Origin: SpSt-1165 sp964391725
GTDB lineage: Bacteria > Chloroflexota > Anaerolineae > Anaerolineales > Anaerolineaceae
Assembly (NCBI GenBank): GCA_964391725.1
Contig: CAYMNB010000047.1
Span: 1 to 20,827 of the forward strand
Direction of reading: 5' to 3'
Length of the DNA: 20,827 nucleotides
Shown here: positions 1 through 8,148 of the stretch, one piece after another
Layout: the number at the start of each line of letters is the position of its first letter
Numbering within the stretch: position 1 is the first letter of the stretch
Translations under genes and position numbers: made by a program
The notes under the pieces: generated by a model
The model's database searches: none
What the model was told of the DNA's origin: nothing
What the model saw: only the letters and a program-made list of their open reading frames with translations

Positions 1-1657
1 CTGCCGGGCACATTGTGATAGACGGCGGCAATGCGCTGATAGGCTTCATCCGTATGGCGCAGGTTGTAATCACCCAGCACAATCACATTGTCCAACCCCT
101 GGGATTGTGCCAGGAGTGCTTCGGCGAATGCCATCTTGGCGGTGGCTGAACCGGCAGGATGGACGTTGAAGATGGTAAAACGCCTTCCATCCACCACAAT
201 GTCTGCAACCGCGGTGCCGATTTCATCTTTGTCGCTATACGAGAACACCGTGCGCACATTTTCCAGCGGATAGCGCGATAGAATGGCGGTGCCATACGAG
301 CCGGTGGTGGTCGCCGGGCCGAAGTAACTGTAGTAACCCAGCTGGCTGGCATAATAGCGCACATAATCGTTGTTATTGAGCGAGACACGCGTCGAGTCGC
401 TTTCCTGCAGCACAAGGATATCTGGATCGATCTCGCGGATGATCGCCAACTGGCGCAGATAAGAGCGTTCACCATCCTCGTCATTGGCCTGCTGGATGTT
501 ATACGTCATTACTGTCAACGAAGTCTTGTCTGGCGGTACTCGCGGTATGTAAGTTGTCCCCCAGGCAAACCCTGCCGTCAGCAAAAAGCAAGCAGTCAGC
601 ACAACAGGCACAAGCGGAGAGACAGTGGATTTGCCGGTAGCCGGAATTTTTTCCATGGACGGCTTGCGGAACAAAACCAGCAGCATGGTTGCGCCGGTCA
701 TCAACGCAAACGGCAGCCAGAACATGTTGCGAAAGAGCGGGCTGACGGGTTTCACATAACCCCAGACGTTGGTAAAGATATGCATGAACATCAGTAAGAC
801 CATTGCCAGCGCGCCCAGTAGAACGCCGCTTGTGAAGGCGGATGGTTTTACAGCTTGATTTGCAGGCCGTTGCAGGAAGAAGGCGACGTTGACATACACC
901 ACCGGCAGCAGCAAGAGGGTGATCAACAACGGAATTTGCTGCACGAATGTGGGCGGCGTCACCACCACCAGGGGCGAATCGGGCGTGAGCGGGAAATTCA
1001 CCCGATGCACAAGGAAGGTCGCCAGCATTGCCAGTACGAACAGCACATTGGCGATCTTCAGGATGGTCTGTTTCGTCACTATCGAGTGGATCCATGCCGG
1101 GCGCAGCAACACCATGCCGACATACGCCAGCGACAGCANNNNNNNNNNNNNNNNNNNNNNNNNNNNNNNNNNNNNNNNNNNNNNNNNNNNNNNNNNNNNN
1201 NNNNNNNNNNNNNNNNNNNNNNNNNNNNNNNNNNNNNNAACCCACGCCCCACCGTGCGCAGCAGGACTGATAACCCAATTGCCAGGGCAAAGGAGCCGGA
1301 ACCTTCCAATGCTCGTTTGCCTGCCATCTGTGGCAGCAGAATGATCAGCAACCATAAAGCCACCCCCGTTGCCATACCTGACGACAGCAGGCGTCCGTTG
1401 GTGCTCAGATACGGGGTGACCCCGCGGGCAACCGCCAGCACCACCAGGCTGAGCGGTGTCAGCCAGCGCGGCAATTTCTCTCGCCAGAAAAGCAGCACAA
1501 CCGGCGAGAAAAAGAACAGCAAGCCCAGCGCCTTCTCATCCAACGAGGTGTTGAGCAAGTCAAGAATATAGATGGATTCCACCAGGGTGCCTGCCATCTG
1601 AATAAAGACCAATACCACCAGTGACAAAAACGTAATGCGCAGAATTTTTGTTTGCAT
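1..1657 (-). CDS. Multi-pass membrane protein with C-terminal endonuclease/exonuclease/phosphatase (DNase I-like) domain; partial
   Basis: Seen: the N-terminal part (1657 to 1239) is strongly hydrophobic with about five membrane segments. After the N gap a stop-free frame continues to position 1 with about five or six more segments, then a DNase I-like domain starting near 512. Its hallmarks are MTYNIQ (metal-binding Asn), VLQES (catalytic Glu), FNVHPAG and LGDYNLRH (Asp-X-Asn); the final SDH motif would lie beyond the left edge. The two halves are in different frames across the 100-N placeholder, as expected if the gap length is arbitrary. Start: ATG at 1657 has AAAGGAG six bases upstream, whereas the ATG at 1663 abuts the GGAG, so 1657 is preferred. 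Known: membrane domains followed by an EEP domain are the layout of Cwh43/PGAP2IP-type proteins; EEP enzymes cleave phosphodiesters of nucleic acids, inositides or sphingolipids. Inference: a membrane-bound phosphodiesterase with the domain outside the membrane. Substrate unknown. Two adjacent genes cannot be fully excluded because of the gap. Confidence 0.8.
1139..1238. other. Assembly gap (100 N)
   Basis: Exactly 100 N, the conventional placeholder for a scaffold gap of unknown size. It lies inside the membrane-domain part of the EEP protein gene. The frames on either side do not match at a length of 100, so the true length is probably different. Confidence 0.95.
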
Positions 1658-1686
1658 CTTCATCTCCTTTTTTTTTATTGTCCTTG

Positions 1687-1713
1687 ATTATAGCGAGTGA
1701 TTTACTTTTGCAA
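1687..1713 (-). promoter_or_regulatory. Candidate sigma70-type promoter of the EEP membrane protein gene
   Basis: Minus strand reads TTGCAA (1713-1708), a 15-base spacer, then a perfect TATAAT (1692-1687), about 30 bases before the start codon at 1657. The spacer is shorter than the usual 16-18, so the -35 box is uncertain while the -10 box is convincing. Confidence 0.4.
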
Positions 1714-1801
1714 CCCTATATTTGGGCTACGAAGGAACAGTTCACATGTGATAGAATTGAATCACCATCAACCAGATTGAGAAGTATCAGGAGAAAACAC
1801 C

Positions 1802-2626
1802 ATGAAATGGCAGCAAGCCACCCTGCAAGCCAACGGCCTGCATATCTTTTTTACCCGCACCGGCGGCGACAAACCGCCGGTTATCCTCAACCATGGCGCC
1901 ACCGACAATGGACTGTGCTGGCTGCCGGTGGCTGAGCAGCTCGCCGAGGACTACGACGTGCTCATGCCGGACGCGCGCGGCCATGGCAGGAGCAGCAGCG
2001 GCAACGGCAGGTATGACTCAGTGTCGCGCGCCGAGGATCTGATCGCGTTCATCAATGCCCTCAACCTGAAAAAACCGGTGATCATGGGGCATTCGTTGGG
2101 TGCGCAGACCACCCTGTTCACCGCCGCCCTCTACCCCAAACAAATCACCGCCGCCATCCTCGAAGACCCTATCCTGCGGCTGGCGGAAGAAGAGGTATTC
2201 GCCGGCACACAGGACAAGGATGTAGGCAAGATGATGCAGACCAATGTCATGCGAAGCAAGAAGACGCCCGCGTTTATTCTGCGCCGCTTCGCCCGTAAAA
2301 ATTTCAACTGGCCCAGGAATGAGCTCAAACACTGGGCGCAATCGAAAAAGCAGCTCAGCGATGATTTCATCCAATCATTGGGTGCTTTGCAGGACGAGGC
2401 AGATGGCTTTGACATGCTGGCGAAAGTCAGTGTCCCGGTGCTGTTGATCACGGGCAACCGCGAAAAAGGCGCGATTGTCTCGTCTGCTGCCGCTGAGAAA
2501 GCGCAGTCAATTCACGCCCAACTGCAGGTGGCTTATTTTGACACCGGGCACAACATCCGCCGCGAGAATTTCGACGGCTACATGCAGGCGGTGAAGGCCT
2601 TTCTGCGACAGGTGACACCTGCTTGA
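1802..2626 (+). CDS. Alpha/beta-fold hydrolase
   Basis: A 274-residue cytoplasmic protein with no signal peptide. Seen: oxyanion-hole region ILNHGATDN (28-36), the strand-turn PDARGHGRSS (56-65), the nucleophile elbow GHSLGA with Ser98, and a C-terminal DTGHNI with the likely catalytic His250. The acid is less clear: after the strand PVLLITGN, where Asp is usual, there is Asn219, with Glu221 close by. Known: this family includes esterases, lipases, epoxide hydrolases, dehalogenases and peptidases; sequence alone does not give the substrate. The start is supported by AGGAG eight bases upstream. It diverges from the EEP gene and converges on the 2708-3238 gene, with a bidirectional hairpin between them, so it is probably transcribed alone. 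Confidence 0.9.
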   Translation: MKWQQATLQANGLHIFFTRTGGDKPPVILNHGATDNGLCWLPVAEQLAEDYDVLMPDARGHGRSSSGNGRYDSVSRAEDLIAFINALNLKKPVIMGHSLGAQTTLFTAALYPKQITAAILEDPILRLAEEEVFAGTQDKDVGKMMQTNVMRSKKTPAFILRRFARKNFNWPRNELKHWAQSKKQLSDDFIQSLGALQDEADGFDMLAKVSVPVLLITGNREKGAIVSSAAAEKAQSIHAQLQVAYFDTGHNIRRENFDGYMQAVKAFLRQVTPA

Positions 2627-2650
2627 GAATTGTATGGAGATAAAAAAATC

Positions 2651-2674
2651 TGCCCCGCTCAGACGAGCGGGGCA
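2651..2674 (-). terminator. Rho-independent terminator, strongest on the minus strand
   Basis: Perfect 10-bp GC-rich stem TGCCCCGCTC / GAGCGGGGCA with an AGAC loop. On the minus strand it is followed directly by GATTTTTTTA, a classical U-tract, so it ends the 2708-3238 transcript. On the plus strand the hairpin lies 25 bases past the hydrolase stop but the following U-tract is poor, so termination there would be weaker. Confidence 0.85.
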
Positions 2675-2707
2675 GTGGCATTTCTATTGAATCAGTGTTC
2701 TACTGGG

Positions 2708-3238
2708 TCAGGGCAGTTGGATGCTGCGGGACTGGCGGCCTTTACCAAGATACTGGCGCGTGCCGTCTGAGATCGGGCCATCGCAGTCGCCGTCGCAATC
2801 ACATTCCTGCAACTGCAGGTTCAGGCGTTCGCCGCCCATAGCCTGCCATTGCGAGCGGTACATATCAGCCTGTTCGGCGGTGATAGTGCCGTCTGCCAGC
2901 GCCTGGGCAAGCACTGCTTCCACTGCGGTCTCAAAAATGTCCTGAATGGCTTCATCATCGTAACCGGCGGCGCTCAGCACAGCGGCTACACTGGAGCGGG
3001 CAAATGAATCGCTCTGCAATTCTTCAACACTGATGCCGGTCTGCGCAGCAATGCTTTCGATGAAAACGGTGTTATCAAAGATCATCGAGCGGGTGCGCAA
3101 TCCGCGGGCAATGCGCATCGGCGCGGGTTGTTCCGGCGTCAGGTCCTGGGCATACACGGTGTCGGGCGTGCTGAAAAAGGCGAGGGCCCCTACGATCAAT
3201 ACAGCTGCTAAAATGACGATATGGTTTTTCTTGAACAT
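2708..3238 (-). CDS. Small exported protein with Cys-Asp-rich CDCDGDC motif, function unknown
   Basis: A 176-residue protein. Seen: a Sec signal peptide (Lys3-Lys4, hydrophobic 6-22, likely cleavage after Tyr-Ala30), a helical middle, and a repeat-like segment 'ALADGTITAEQADMYRSQW', a short helix-turn-helix unit often met in exported helical proteins of low-GC and Chloroflexota bacteria. The tail contains three cysteines in CDCDGDC (146-152), followed by a basic end. Start: AAAGGAG lies eight bases before ATG 3238. Inference: a soluble periplasm- or wall-side helical protein; the Cys/Asp cluster could bind a metal or form disulphides. It is not recognised as a named family. It stands alone between two terminators. 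Confidence 0.75.
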   Translation of the reverse strand: MFKKNHIVILAAVLIVGALAFFSTPDTVYAQDLTPEQPAPMRIARGLRTRSMIFDNTVFIESIAAQTGISVEELQSDSFARSSVAAVLSAAGYDDEAIQDIFETAVEAVLAQALADGTITAEQADMYRSQWQAMGGERLNLQLQECDCDGDCDGPISDGTRQYLGKGRQSRSIQLP

Positions 3239-3379
3239 GGTTATGTCTCCTTTGTATTTGTTGTTGACAATGACCCAATCATCTCAAAGGTTTGTAAAGA
3301 ACCTGTGAAGAACAGGTAAAAAAACCGCAAAATATAGCCAAAAATCCGCCTTTTGACCCCAAAAGCAGGTACAGAACAC

Positions 3380-3406
3380 AAAAACCACCTTGAAAAGATG
3401 GTTTTT
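3380..3406 (-). terminator. Bidirectional AT-rich terminator hairpin
   Basis: AAAAACCA (3380-3387) pairs with TGGTTTTT (3399-3406), with an inner CTT/AAG pairing and a three-base loop. It lies 22 bases past the end of the minus-strand GNAT pseudogene, and its outer arm supplies the U-tract in both directions. Confidence 0.6.
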
Positions 3407-3427
3407 GTTCATAAATGGACGATTAGG

Positions 3428-4322
3428 TTAATCGAGGAATTTCTGCCAGAGCGGACGATAGGCGATGGCTTCAAAGCCAATCGCATGGTAAAAATCCTGC
3501 TCTGATTCGACATAAGCGATCTTTGCGCCCAACTCACCCGCACGGCGCACACATTCCAGCACGCAGGCTTTGCCCAGCCCCATGCGGCGGTAATCGGGGT
3601 CGGTCGCCACCGGCTCCTCATACACCACCAGGTTGTAGGGGTCAAACCAGATGCCGCTGAAGGAGGCGTAATCCTCATTGGGAGTAATCCGCCACCACGT
3701 TGAGGTGCTTGTTATACAGCGGGGTAGACTGCATCAATGCGCGGGCAGCTTCTCCACCTGGTTCGGGTTCGCCGGGGTGGTTAAACCCGCGCCACAAACA
3801 ACGGTCCAGCTTTGCGAGGTCATTTTCCTCATCCAATCCCGCCAAACGGAAGCCTTGGTTGAGTGCTATGGCGGGGAAGGGGTCAGGGATTTACATGATG
3901 GAGATGCATTCACGCCAGCCAGGGTGCTGGCTGAAGCACAGCCCACGTACCACATCCGTCAGCGGCTGGTCAAACTCGTTGACCCAGATACGGACAACTG
4001 GCTTGCCATCGTGTTCTCCCGCCAGGTGCTCGATGACATGCGCCGCCATCTCGGACAGCAGGAGGTCATAACCGCGCGCCCGCTGCAAATGTGCCATAGA
4101 AGGCGCGTCTTCGTAATTGACCACCGCCGCGATCTCGCCCTTGTCTTCCCACAGGGCGATCTTGTGCAGAAATTCTGTCTGTAAATTGGGATGCCAGTGC
4201 ATGTATTCCCAACGTGCCTGCAGCCAGTTGGGGTAGATGGGCGCCTCGTAGGTGCGCCACAGAAAATCATTGACGCGTTCGTAATCACGCGCGCGCTCAG
4301 AGGATCGTTTTTGGATCTTCAT
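3428..4322 (-). pseudogene. GNAT-family N-acetyltransferase, disrupted by a stop codon and a frameshift
   Basis: Seen: three protein pieces that read as one GNAT protein of about 298 residues. Piece 1 (4322-3894) begins MKIQKRSSERARDYERV and ends ...GWRECISIM, followed by an in-frame TAA at 3893-3891. The same frame then continues IPDPFPAIALNQGFRL ... HLNVVADYSQ to a TGA at 3677-3675. A one-base shift near 3680 (in a CCC run) restores NEDYASFSGIWFDPY ... VVYEEPVATDPDYRRMGLG, containing the acetyl-CoA-binding R-R-X-G-L-G loop, to the stop at 3428. Known: GNAT enzymes transfer an acetyl group from acetyl-CoA to amines. Inference: two independent lesions favour a real pseudogene over one sequencing error, although consensus errors cannot be excluded. 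The start has only a weak ribosome site (GAAGAGA). Confidence 0.8.
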
Positions 4323-4406
4323 TCTCTTCTACTGTACGTTATCTCTTCCGTCAATAGCATAGCAAAAGACAAATCGGCTGTCAATCATTCTCTGGCGGAT
4401 TCGTCA

Positions 4407-4435
4407 TAGACTTAATATAATTTATTAGTTATAAT
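4407..4435 (+). promoter_or_regulatory. Candidate promoter of the acidic lipoprotein gene
   Basis: Perfect TATAAT at 4430-4435 with TAGACT (four of six matches to TTGACA) 17 bases upstream at 4407-4412. A second perfect TATAAT lies at 4416-4421. The surrounding 60 bases are far more AT-rich than the rest of the window, as expected for a strong promoter region. Confidence 0.5.
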
Positions 4436-4468
4436 AATATGATAATAATAATCAATAAGGAAACCCAA

Positions 4469-5422
4469 ATGTCAAAAAACCTACGTAAATTGATGGTATT
4501 CGCCGGTGTTGTCATGCTTTTTGCTTTTTCTGGCTGCGCCTTGCTCGGAGAGAGAGCCCAAGCCCTGGTATCTACAGTCAGCGATATTGCTGATGAAGCA
4601 GTTACCGAAATCGTACCGACCGAAGAACCCACCCCTGACACTGAGGTTTGGGCTGATCCAGATGATGATACCGCGGAGGAACCAGGCGAAAGCGAATCCG
4701 CTGCAATCATTGATCCAATAACCGATGAAGAAACAAACCGGATCGAAGGCTTATGCGTTCACCCCTATTTTCCCGTCATCGAGGGACAGGTATGGCAATA
4801 CCAGTCTTATGATGAAGGCAACAATATAGACACTGCTGAGATCTTCGAGATCTCCTATACGGATATCGAAGGAGATCAATTTACTTCCTTATACCGATAT
4901 TTTGATCCCTCGGGGACAGAGGATCTGGTTTTGATTTCAAGCACATGGGAATGCACAGAAGATGGCCTTCTGCAGGTAGAATATCCGGCCTTTCAGTTTG
5001 GTGATGCCTACGAATCGATCAATATTGATTATGAAACGATCGAAGTAAGCGGGATCACCTTTCCCCAGCCTGAACAGTTCGTGGTTGGATCATCCTGGGA
5101 TCTTGAGTATGTGGTCACCATGCTGACCACCATCGAAGACGTGGGTACCTATTTCAGCACCACTGTGTTTAAGCAAAACACTGAGGTGATGGGATTCGAA
5201 ACGGTCGAGGTGCCAGCAGGCATCTTCGAAGATGCCGTACGTTTGGAAAGCCGGGTTGAGATGGAAGTTACGGCTGAGGTTGAAGGAAATACGATCACCA
5301 TTCCCACCACTTTCACCTTTACCTCCTGGTATGCCAAAGGCGTTGGACTGCTGCTCTCCCTGACGGAAGCCGACCTGGGCAGCAGTGTGACCGAATTGGT
5401 GTCTATACAAACAGCGGAATAA
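4469..5422 (+). CDS. Lipoprotein with acidic linker and DUF3108/TapB-like beta domain
   Basis: A 317-residue protein. Seen: basic N-terminus (MSKNLRK), hydrophobic core and lipobox F-S-G-C with Cys23 as the lipidated residue. A Pro/Glu/Asp-rich linker (about 50-90) leads to a beta-rich domain that begins YFPVIEGQVWQYQ, resembling the 'yfPl-eGn-W-Y' opening of DUF3108/TapB-like extracytoplasmic domains, and ends with SWYAKGVGLL. Start: an upstream ATG at 4439 lies in AT-rich promoter sequence, while ATG 4469 is preceded by AAGGAAA and gives a proper signal peptide, so 4469 is chosen. Inference: a surface-anchored protein whose domain stands off the membrane on an acidic stalk. Base use is AT-richer than its neighbours, perhaps a sign of different origin. 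Function unknown. Confidence 0.8.
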   Translation: MSKNLRKLMVFAGVVMLFAFSGCALLGERAQALVSTVSDIADEAVTEIVPTEEPTPDTEVWADPDDDTAEEPGESESAAIIDPITDEETNRIEGLCVHPYFPVIEGQVWQYQSYDEGNNIDTAEIFEISYTDIEGDQFTSLYRYFDPSGTEDLVLISSTWECTEDGLLQVEYPAFQFGDAYESINIDYETIEVSGITFPQPEQFVVGSSWDLEYVVTMLTTIEDVGTYFSTTVFKQNTEVMGFETVEVPAGIFEDAVRLESRVEMEVTAEVEGNTITIPTTFTFTSWYAKGVGLLLSLTEADLGSSVTELVSIQTAE

Positions 5423-5436
5423 ACGTTTCAAATGAG

Positions 5437-5460
5437 TGTGGGCGGTGAAAACCGCCTACA
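5437..5460. terminator. Hairpin between convergent genes, possible weak bidirectional terminator
   Basis: TGTGGGCGGT (5437-5446) pairs with ACCGCCTACA (5451-5460) around a GAAA tetraloop, one G-U pair. It lies between the lipoprotein stop (5422) and the isomerase gene, covering the isomerase stop codon at 5458-5456. There is no clear U-tract on either side, so termination efficiency is uncertain. Confidence 0.4.
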
Positions 5461-6886
5461 CGTCCACCACCTCAATGTCCATAAATTGACAAGCCAGGCG
5501 CATAACCTCCGCCAGGTCAGTATGGATCAGGGAGGCGTGGTGCATGAAACCTTCTTCCGCCAGCACTCGATATAGGCGTTGGTGGTCTTTGACTCGCACC
5601 CAGGCCCAGGTGCCGGCCAAAACATCCTCACTGGGCACGATCTCGCCGCGCGTGACCAGCATTTTCCACTGACCATTGTATTCCACCAGCCGGTTCATGG
5701 TGACCACCCCGGGCATCAACTGGAATTGCGCCAGACCCGCCTGGTTGTCAGCCGGGTTGGGCGGCAGCGCCCCCAGCATATCATTGCGCGAGCGCAGCGC
5801 ACGGGTAGAAGCCGGGCTGGCAAGGCTGGCAGGCGCGTTGCCGCAATGCCACGCCAGGAAACGGTCATCGTGTTCGCGGTGCTGGATGGTCCAGTCAATG
5901 AAGTGCGGCGGGAATTTCCCGAACACGCCTGCATACTGCGCCAGCATCGCAAGCGCGCCCATCACATCTGTCTCGCAGCCGGTGGGCAGACCGCTCTCGG
6001 TCAGGCGCCCGAACAAGGCACATGCCGAAACACCGGCCTGTGCTGTGAACTGCGGCCAGCAGTTGATGCCCAGTGCGCGCAGGTTGTTCTGTGCACCAAA
6101 GGCTTTGATAGCGGTTTCCAGCCGTGCCAGGGTCAACACCTGCTCATTGTTGATGGTGATCTCATCCATGGAAGCACGCAGCGCCTGCACATTCGCCTGC
6201 AGGGTGGGGTCATCTACGTCAATCGAGTTGGCAGCGCTGAGAATGGTCGCCAAGTCTTGATGGATGACGTTCATACCGAATTTAGCCGCCATGGCAACCT
6301 CATCATAGGCGACCGTTTCAAAATAGGGCGGGCGCTGGCCGATCTGCCCGATCTGCGCCCCTTGCAGAGCACGCACCACCGAGGCAGCACGTAAGAAAGT
6401 CTCGACCGCAGAACGGAAGGCATCTTCCTCATGGAAGAAAATGCCGCCGAAATAGAAGGGAATTTGGCGGCGTTTAAGCCCGGCGGCGATGGAGAGCGTC
6501 CCGCAGTAGGAATCTGACACGCGGCTGAGGGTGATATCATCATGGGCGGGCGGTTCTTTGGTGGCATACAGCATCAGCGGCACGCGCACGCGCTCCGCCA
6601 GCTTGCTGACCGTACGTTCATCGCCGAAATCAAGCGGGCAGACCACCACCGCCTGTACTTTGTGTGCGATGAAGTAATCGCTGAGCGTTTCCGCCTGGTC
6701 GATGGTGTTGAGCGCACCTTGCGGGATACCGGGCAGGGGTTCGCCTTCGTCCGGCGCGGGCGGTGCGATCACCTCAATCTGTTCGAAGGAGCGCAGTACG
6801 GACAGTCCGCTGGTGCGCACCTGACGGCACCAGTCTGTATACTGAAAGCGATAGGTGGGCAGGAAACCGACGCGCAGTTTTTCCAT
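5456..6886 (-). CDS. L-fucose/L-arabinose isomerase-family protein
   Basis: A 476-residue cytoplasmic protein. Known: FucI/AraA-type enzymes interconvert aldoses and ketoses using a Mn2+ ion and share an N-terminal substrate-binding region and a C-terminal barrel. Seen: N-terminal MEKLRVGFLPTYRF, a Rossmann-like half with AVVVCPLDFGDERT (79-92), then ALGINCWPQF (271-280), GLPTGCETDVMGALAMLAQ with Glu305, FIDW with Asp331, and AWHCGNAP with His347. Glu305 and Asp331 match the spacing of the E. coli FucI metal ligands; His347 may be the third ligand (inference). The start is supported by AGGAG six bases upstream. No kinase, aldolase or transporter lies beside it, so the sugar cannot be told from context; fucose is only one possibility, and family members acting on other sugars exist. 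It is transcribed alone. Confidence 0.85.
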   Translation of the reverse strand: MEKLRVGFLPTYRFQYTDWCRQVRTSGLSVLRSFEQIEVIAPPAPDEGEPLPGIPQGALNTIDQAETLSDYFIAHKVQAVVVCPLDFGDERTVSKLAERVRVPLMLYATKEPPAHDDITLSRVSDSYCGTLSIAAGLKRRQIPFYFGGIFFHEEDAFRSAVETFLRAASVVRALQGAQIGQIGQRPPYFETVAYDEVAMAAKFGMNVIHQDLATILSAANSIDVDDPTLQANVQALRASMDEITINNEQVLTLARLETAIKAFGAQNNLRALGINCWPQFTAQAGVSACALFGRLTESGLPTGCETDVMGALAMLAQYAGVFGKFPPHFIDWTIQHREHDDRFLAWHCGNAPASLASPASTRALRSRNDMLGALPPNPADNQAGLAQFQLMPGVVTMNRLVEYNGQWKMLVTRGEIVPSEDVLAGTWAWVRVKDHQRLYRVLAEEGFMHHASLIHTDLAEVMRLACQFMDIEVVDV

Positions 6887-6955
6887 GGGGTTCTCCTCAA
6901 ATGGTTATTTGTAACTGGCTTGATTATACCGGATGGTGAAGGAGAGGTGATAGGT

Positions 6956-7107
6956 TCTGTCCTTCCGGCCGACCGCAGGGAGTGGAGGAACCGGAATGGC
7001 CGGGTATGAAAAAACGTCAGTCCTGTGAAAATCGTCGTGGGTTTCGATCCTTCGACTCCGCTCAGCCGGCTAAGCTGGTTCACGCTCGCTCAGGAATACA
7101 AATGACG
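6956..7107. repeat. Dispersed palindromic repeat, copy R1 (two-armed)
   Basis: Left arm 'gtccttccggccgaccgc' runs into 'agggagtggaggaaccgg'. The right arm 'gatccttcgactccgctcag' runs into 'cgctcaggaatacaaatgac'. The outer ends are inverted versions of one another (GTC-TT-CC against GGAAT-AAATGAC). The left arm matches copies at 8313-8364 and 12078-12130; the right arm matches 8254-8302. Noncoding; small ORFs read through it are artefacts. It fills most of the 229 bases between the isomerase and the next lipoprotein. Confidence 0.7.
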
Positions 7108-7120
7108 CAAATGCGTCATT
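7101..7120. terminator. Inverted repeat over the lipoprotein stop codon
   Basis: AATGACGCA and TGCGTCATT form a perfect 9-bp inverted repeat separated by two bases, so the RNA hairpin would have about eight pairs and a four-base loop. It covers the stop codon at 7118-7116 of the minus-strand lipoprotein gene and is followed on that strand by TTTGTATT. It may be a weak terminator or an mRNA 3'-end stabiliser. Confidence 0.4.
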
Positions 7121-7517
7121 CAACCGTCAGGTTGGCGTATTTACTCCATTGTCCGCGGATCTCGCCCACCCAGGCAACCACATGCCACTTGTATTCACCG
7201 GGCGCCAGCTCCATCGGAGCAGGCACCTTGCAACTGACATTGTCGCAGCGGTTGGCGGCGGTGTAGTTGACCTTGGCAGCCACGCTGTCATCAGCGCGGT
7301 CTTTGATCTCAAGCGTGTAGCGGGTGACGCCAGCGATGGCATACCACTCAAAATTCAAGTCGTCGGCAATGGCCTGTGTGTTGTTTTTTGGGCTGATCAG
7401 CACCGGCGCGGGCAGCGAGGTGGCAGGATCAGGCGACGGACCGCCGCCGATGCCGCAGCCAGCCAGCAACAGAACTGACGCCAGCAACATTAACAAAGCA
7501 AAACAAAGTTTCTTCAT
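7116..7517 (-). CDS. Small lipoprotein consisting of one C-X4-C Fn3-like module
   Basis: A 133-residue protein. Seen: Lys2-Lys3, hydrophobic stretch and lipobox L-A-G-C with Cys21, a short Gly/Pro linker, then one beta-sandwich-like module: PAPVLISPKNN (36-46), LNFEWYAIAG (54-63), YTLEIKD (67-73), a cysteine pair C91-X4-C96, and the strand PGEYKWHVVAW (106-116). The same pattern occurs three times in the S8 protease at 8465-11638; the first protease module is the closest match. Start: translation could open further upstream, but ATG 7517 has AAGGA seven bases upstream and gives the signal peptide. Inference: a membrane-anchored binding or adhesion domain, perhaps a cell-surface partner of the protease or the product of module duplication. 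No enzymatic motif is visible. Confidence 0.8.
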   Translation of the reverse strand: MKKLCFALLMLLASVLLLAGCGIGGGPSPDPATSLPAPVLISPKNNTQAIADDLNFEWYAIAGVTRYTLEIKDRADDSVAAKVNYTAANRCDNVSCKVPAPMELAPGEYKWHVVAWVGEIRGQWSKYANLTVE

Positions 7518-7680
7518 GTTTTCGTCCTTTGATCTACCAGAGAGTGCTCTTGCGAGAATAAGCATGCTTCTATTGTACAAAAAAGAGAGCGAAATGTATT
7601 AATCATTCTCATCACTCATTTGGCGGTGTAAAAAAAGGCCGTCCGCGTTGCCTGATTCCTCCATCGATTGCAACATCCGC

Positions 7681-7693
7681 TATAATTGCAGAC
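7681..7693 (+). promoter_or_regulatory. -10 element placed for a leaderless transcript
   Basis: A perfect TATAAT (7681-7686) is followed by seven bases and then the ATG of the metallophosphoesterase gene. Transcription normally starts about seven bases past the -10 box, so the mRNA would begin at or next to the start codon. No Shine-Dalgarno sequence is present. The -35 region is not recognisable. Confidence 0.55.
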
Positions 7694-8148
7694 ATGACCA
7701 CACGCCTGTTTCTTTTTAGCGACATTCACGCCAATCTACCCGCCATGCAAGCTATCGAGCAGGCTGTCGCGGATGAAGCACCCGACCGGGTGATTTTCCT
7801 GGGCGATATGGTCGATATGGGACCGCATCCTGCTGAAGTGGTGGATCTGATTATGGCGCATGCCGATTGGGACCTGCTGCGCGGCAACCACGAAGGGTAC
7901 ATGAACGGCGATGTGCGCAGCCGCACCGGCATTGACGGCGAGGAGCTTTCACATCAGGCATGGACACGGAAACAACTGCGCGCTGACCAGATTCAAGCCA
8001 TTCAAACCCGCTGCTTATGGCAGATTGATGAAACCATCGAAGGCGTGCCGATGCGCTTTCAGCACTATGCCCGTCTGCAGCCACCCGATGATGATCGCTT
8101 CGCAGCCAATCTGCGCCCCAAACCGCATGAACTGGAAGAGATCTTTCA
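7694..8148 (+). CDS. Calcineurin-like metallophosphoesterase, C-terminus lost in assembly gap
   Basis: The first 151 residues are visible; the gene then enters a 100-N gap and what emerges after the gap is noncoding repeat, so the stop codon must lie within the gap or just beyond it. Seen: the first three metal-binding blocks of the family, FSDIHAN (Asp10, His12), LGDMVDMGP (Asp38) and RGNHEG (Asn65, His66); the later His blocks would be in the missing part, although FQHYARL near 125 might be one of them. Known: these enzymes use two metal ions to hydrolyse phosphomono- or diesters; the compact YfcE/MJ0936-like group, which this start resembles, acts on small phosphodiesters or protein phosphates in vitro. 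Cytoplasmic, no signal peptide. Likely translated from a leaderless mRNA. Confidence 0.85.

Noticed and set aside
499..1290. Minus-strand ORF of 263 codons spanning the N gap
   Set aside because: Shadow frame. The neighbouring frame encodes hydrophobic membrane segments leading without a stop into an EEP domain with intact motifs.
5579..6394. Plus-strand ORF of 271 codons
   Set aside because: Antisense to the isomerase gene, whose frame has conserved motifs and a good ribosome site.
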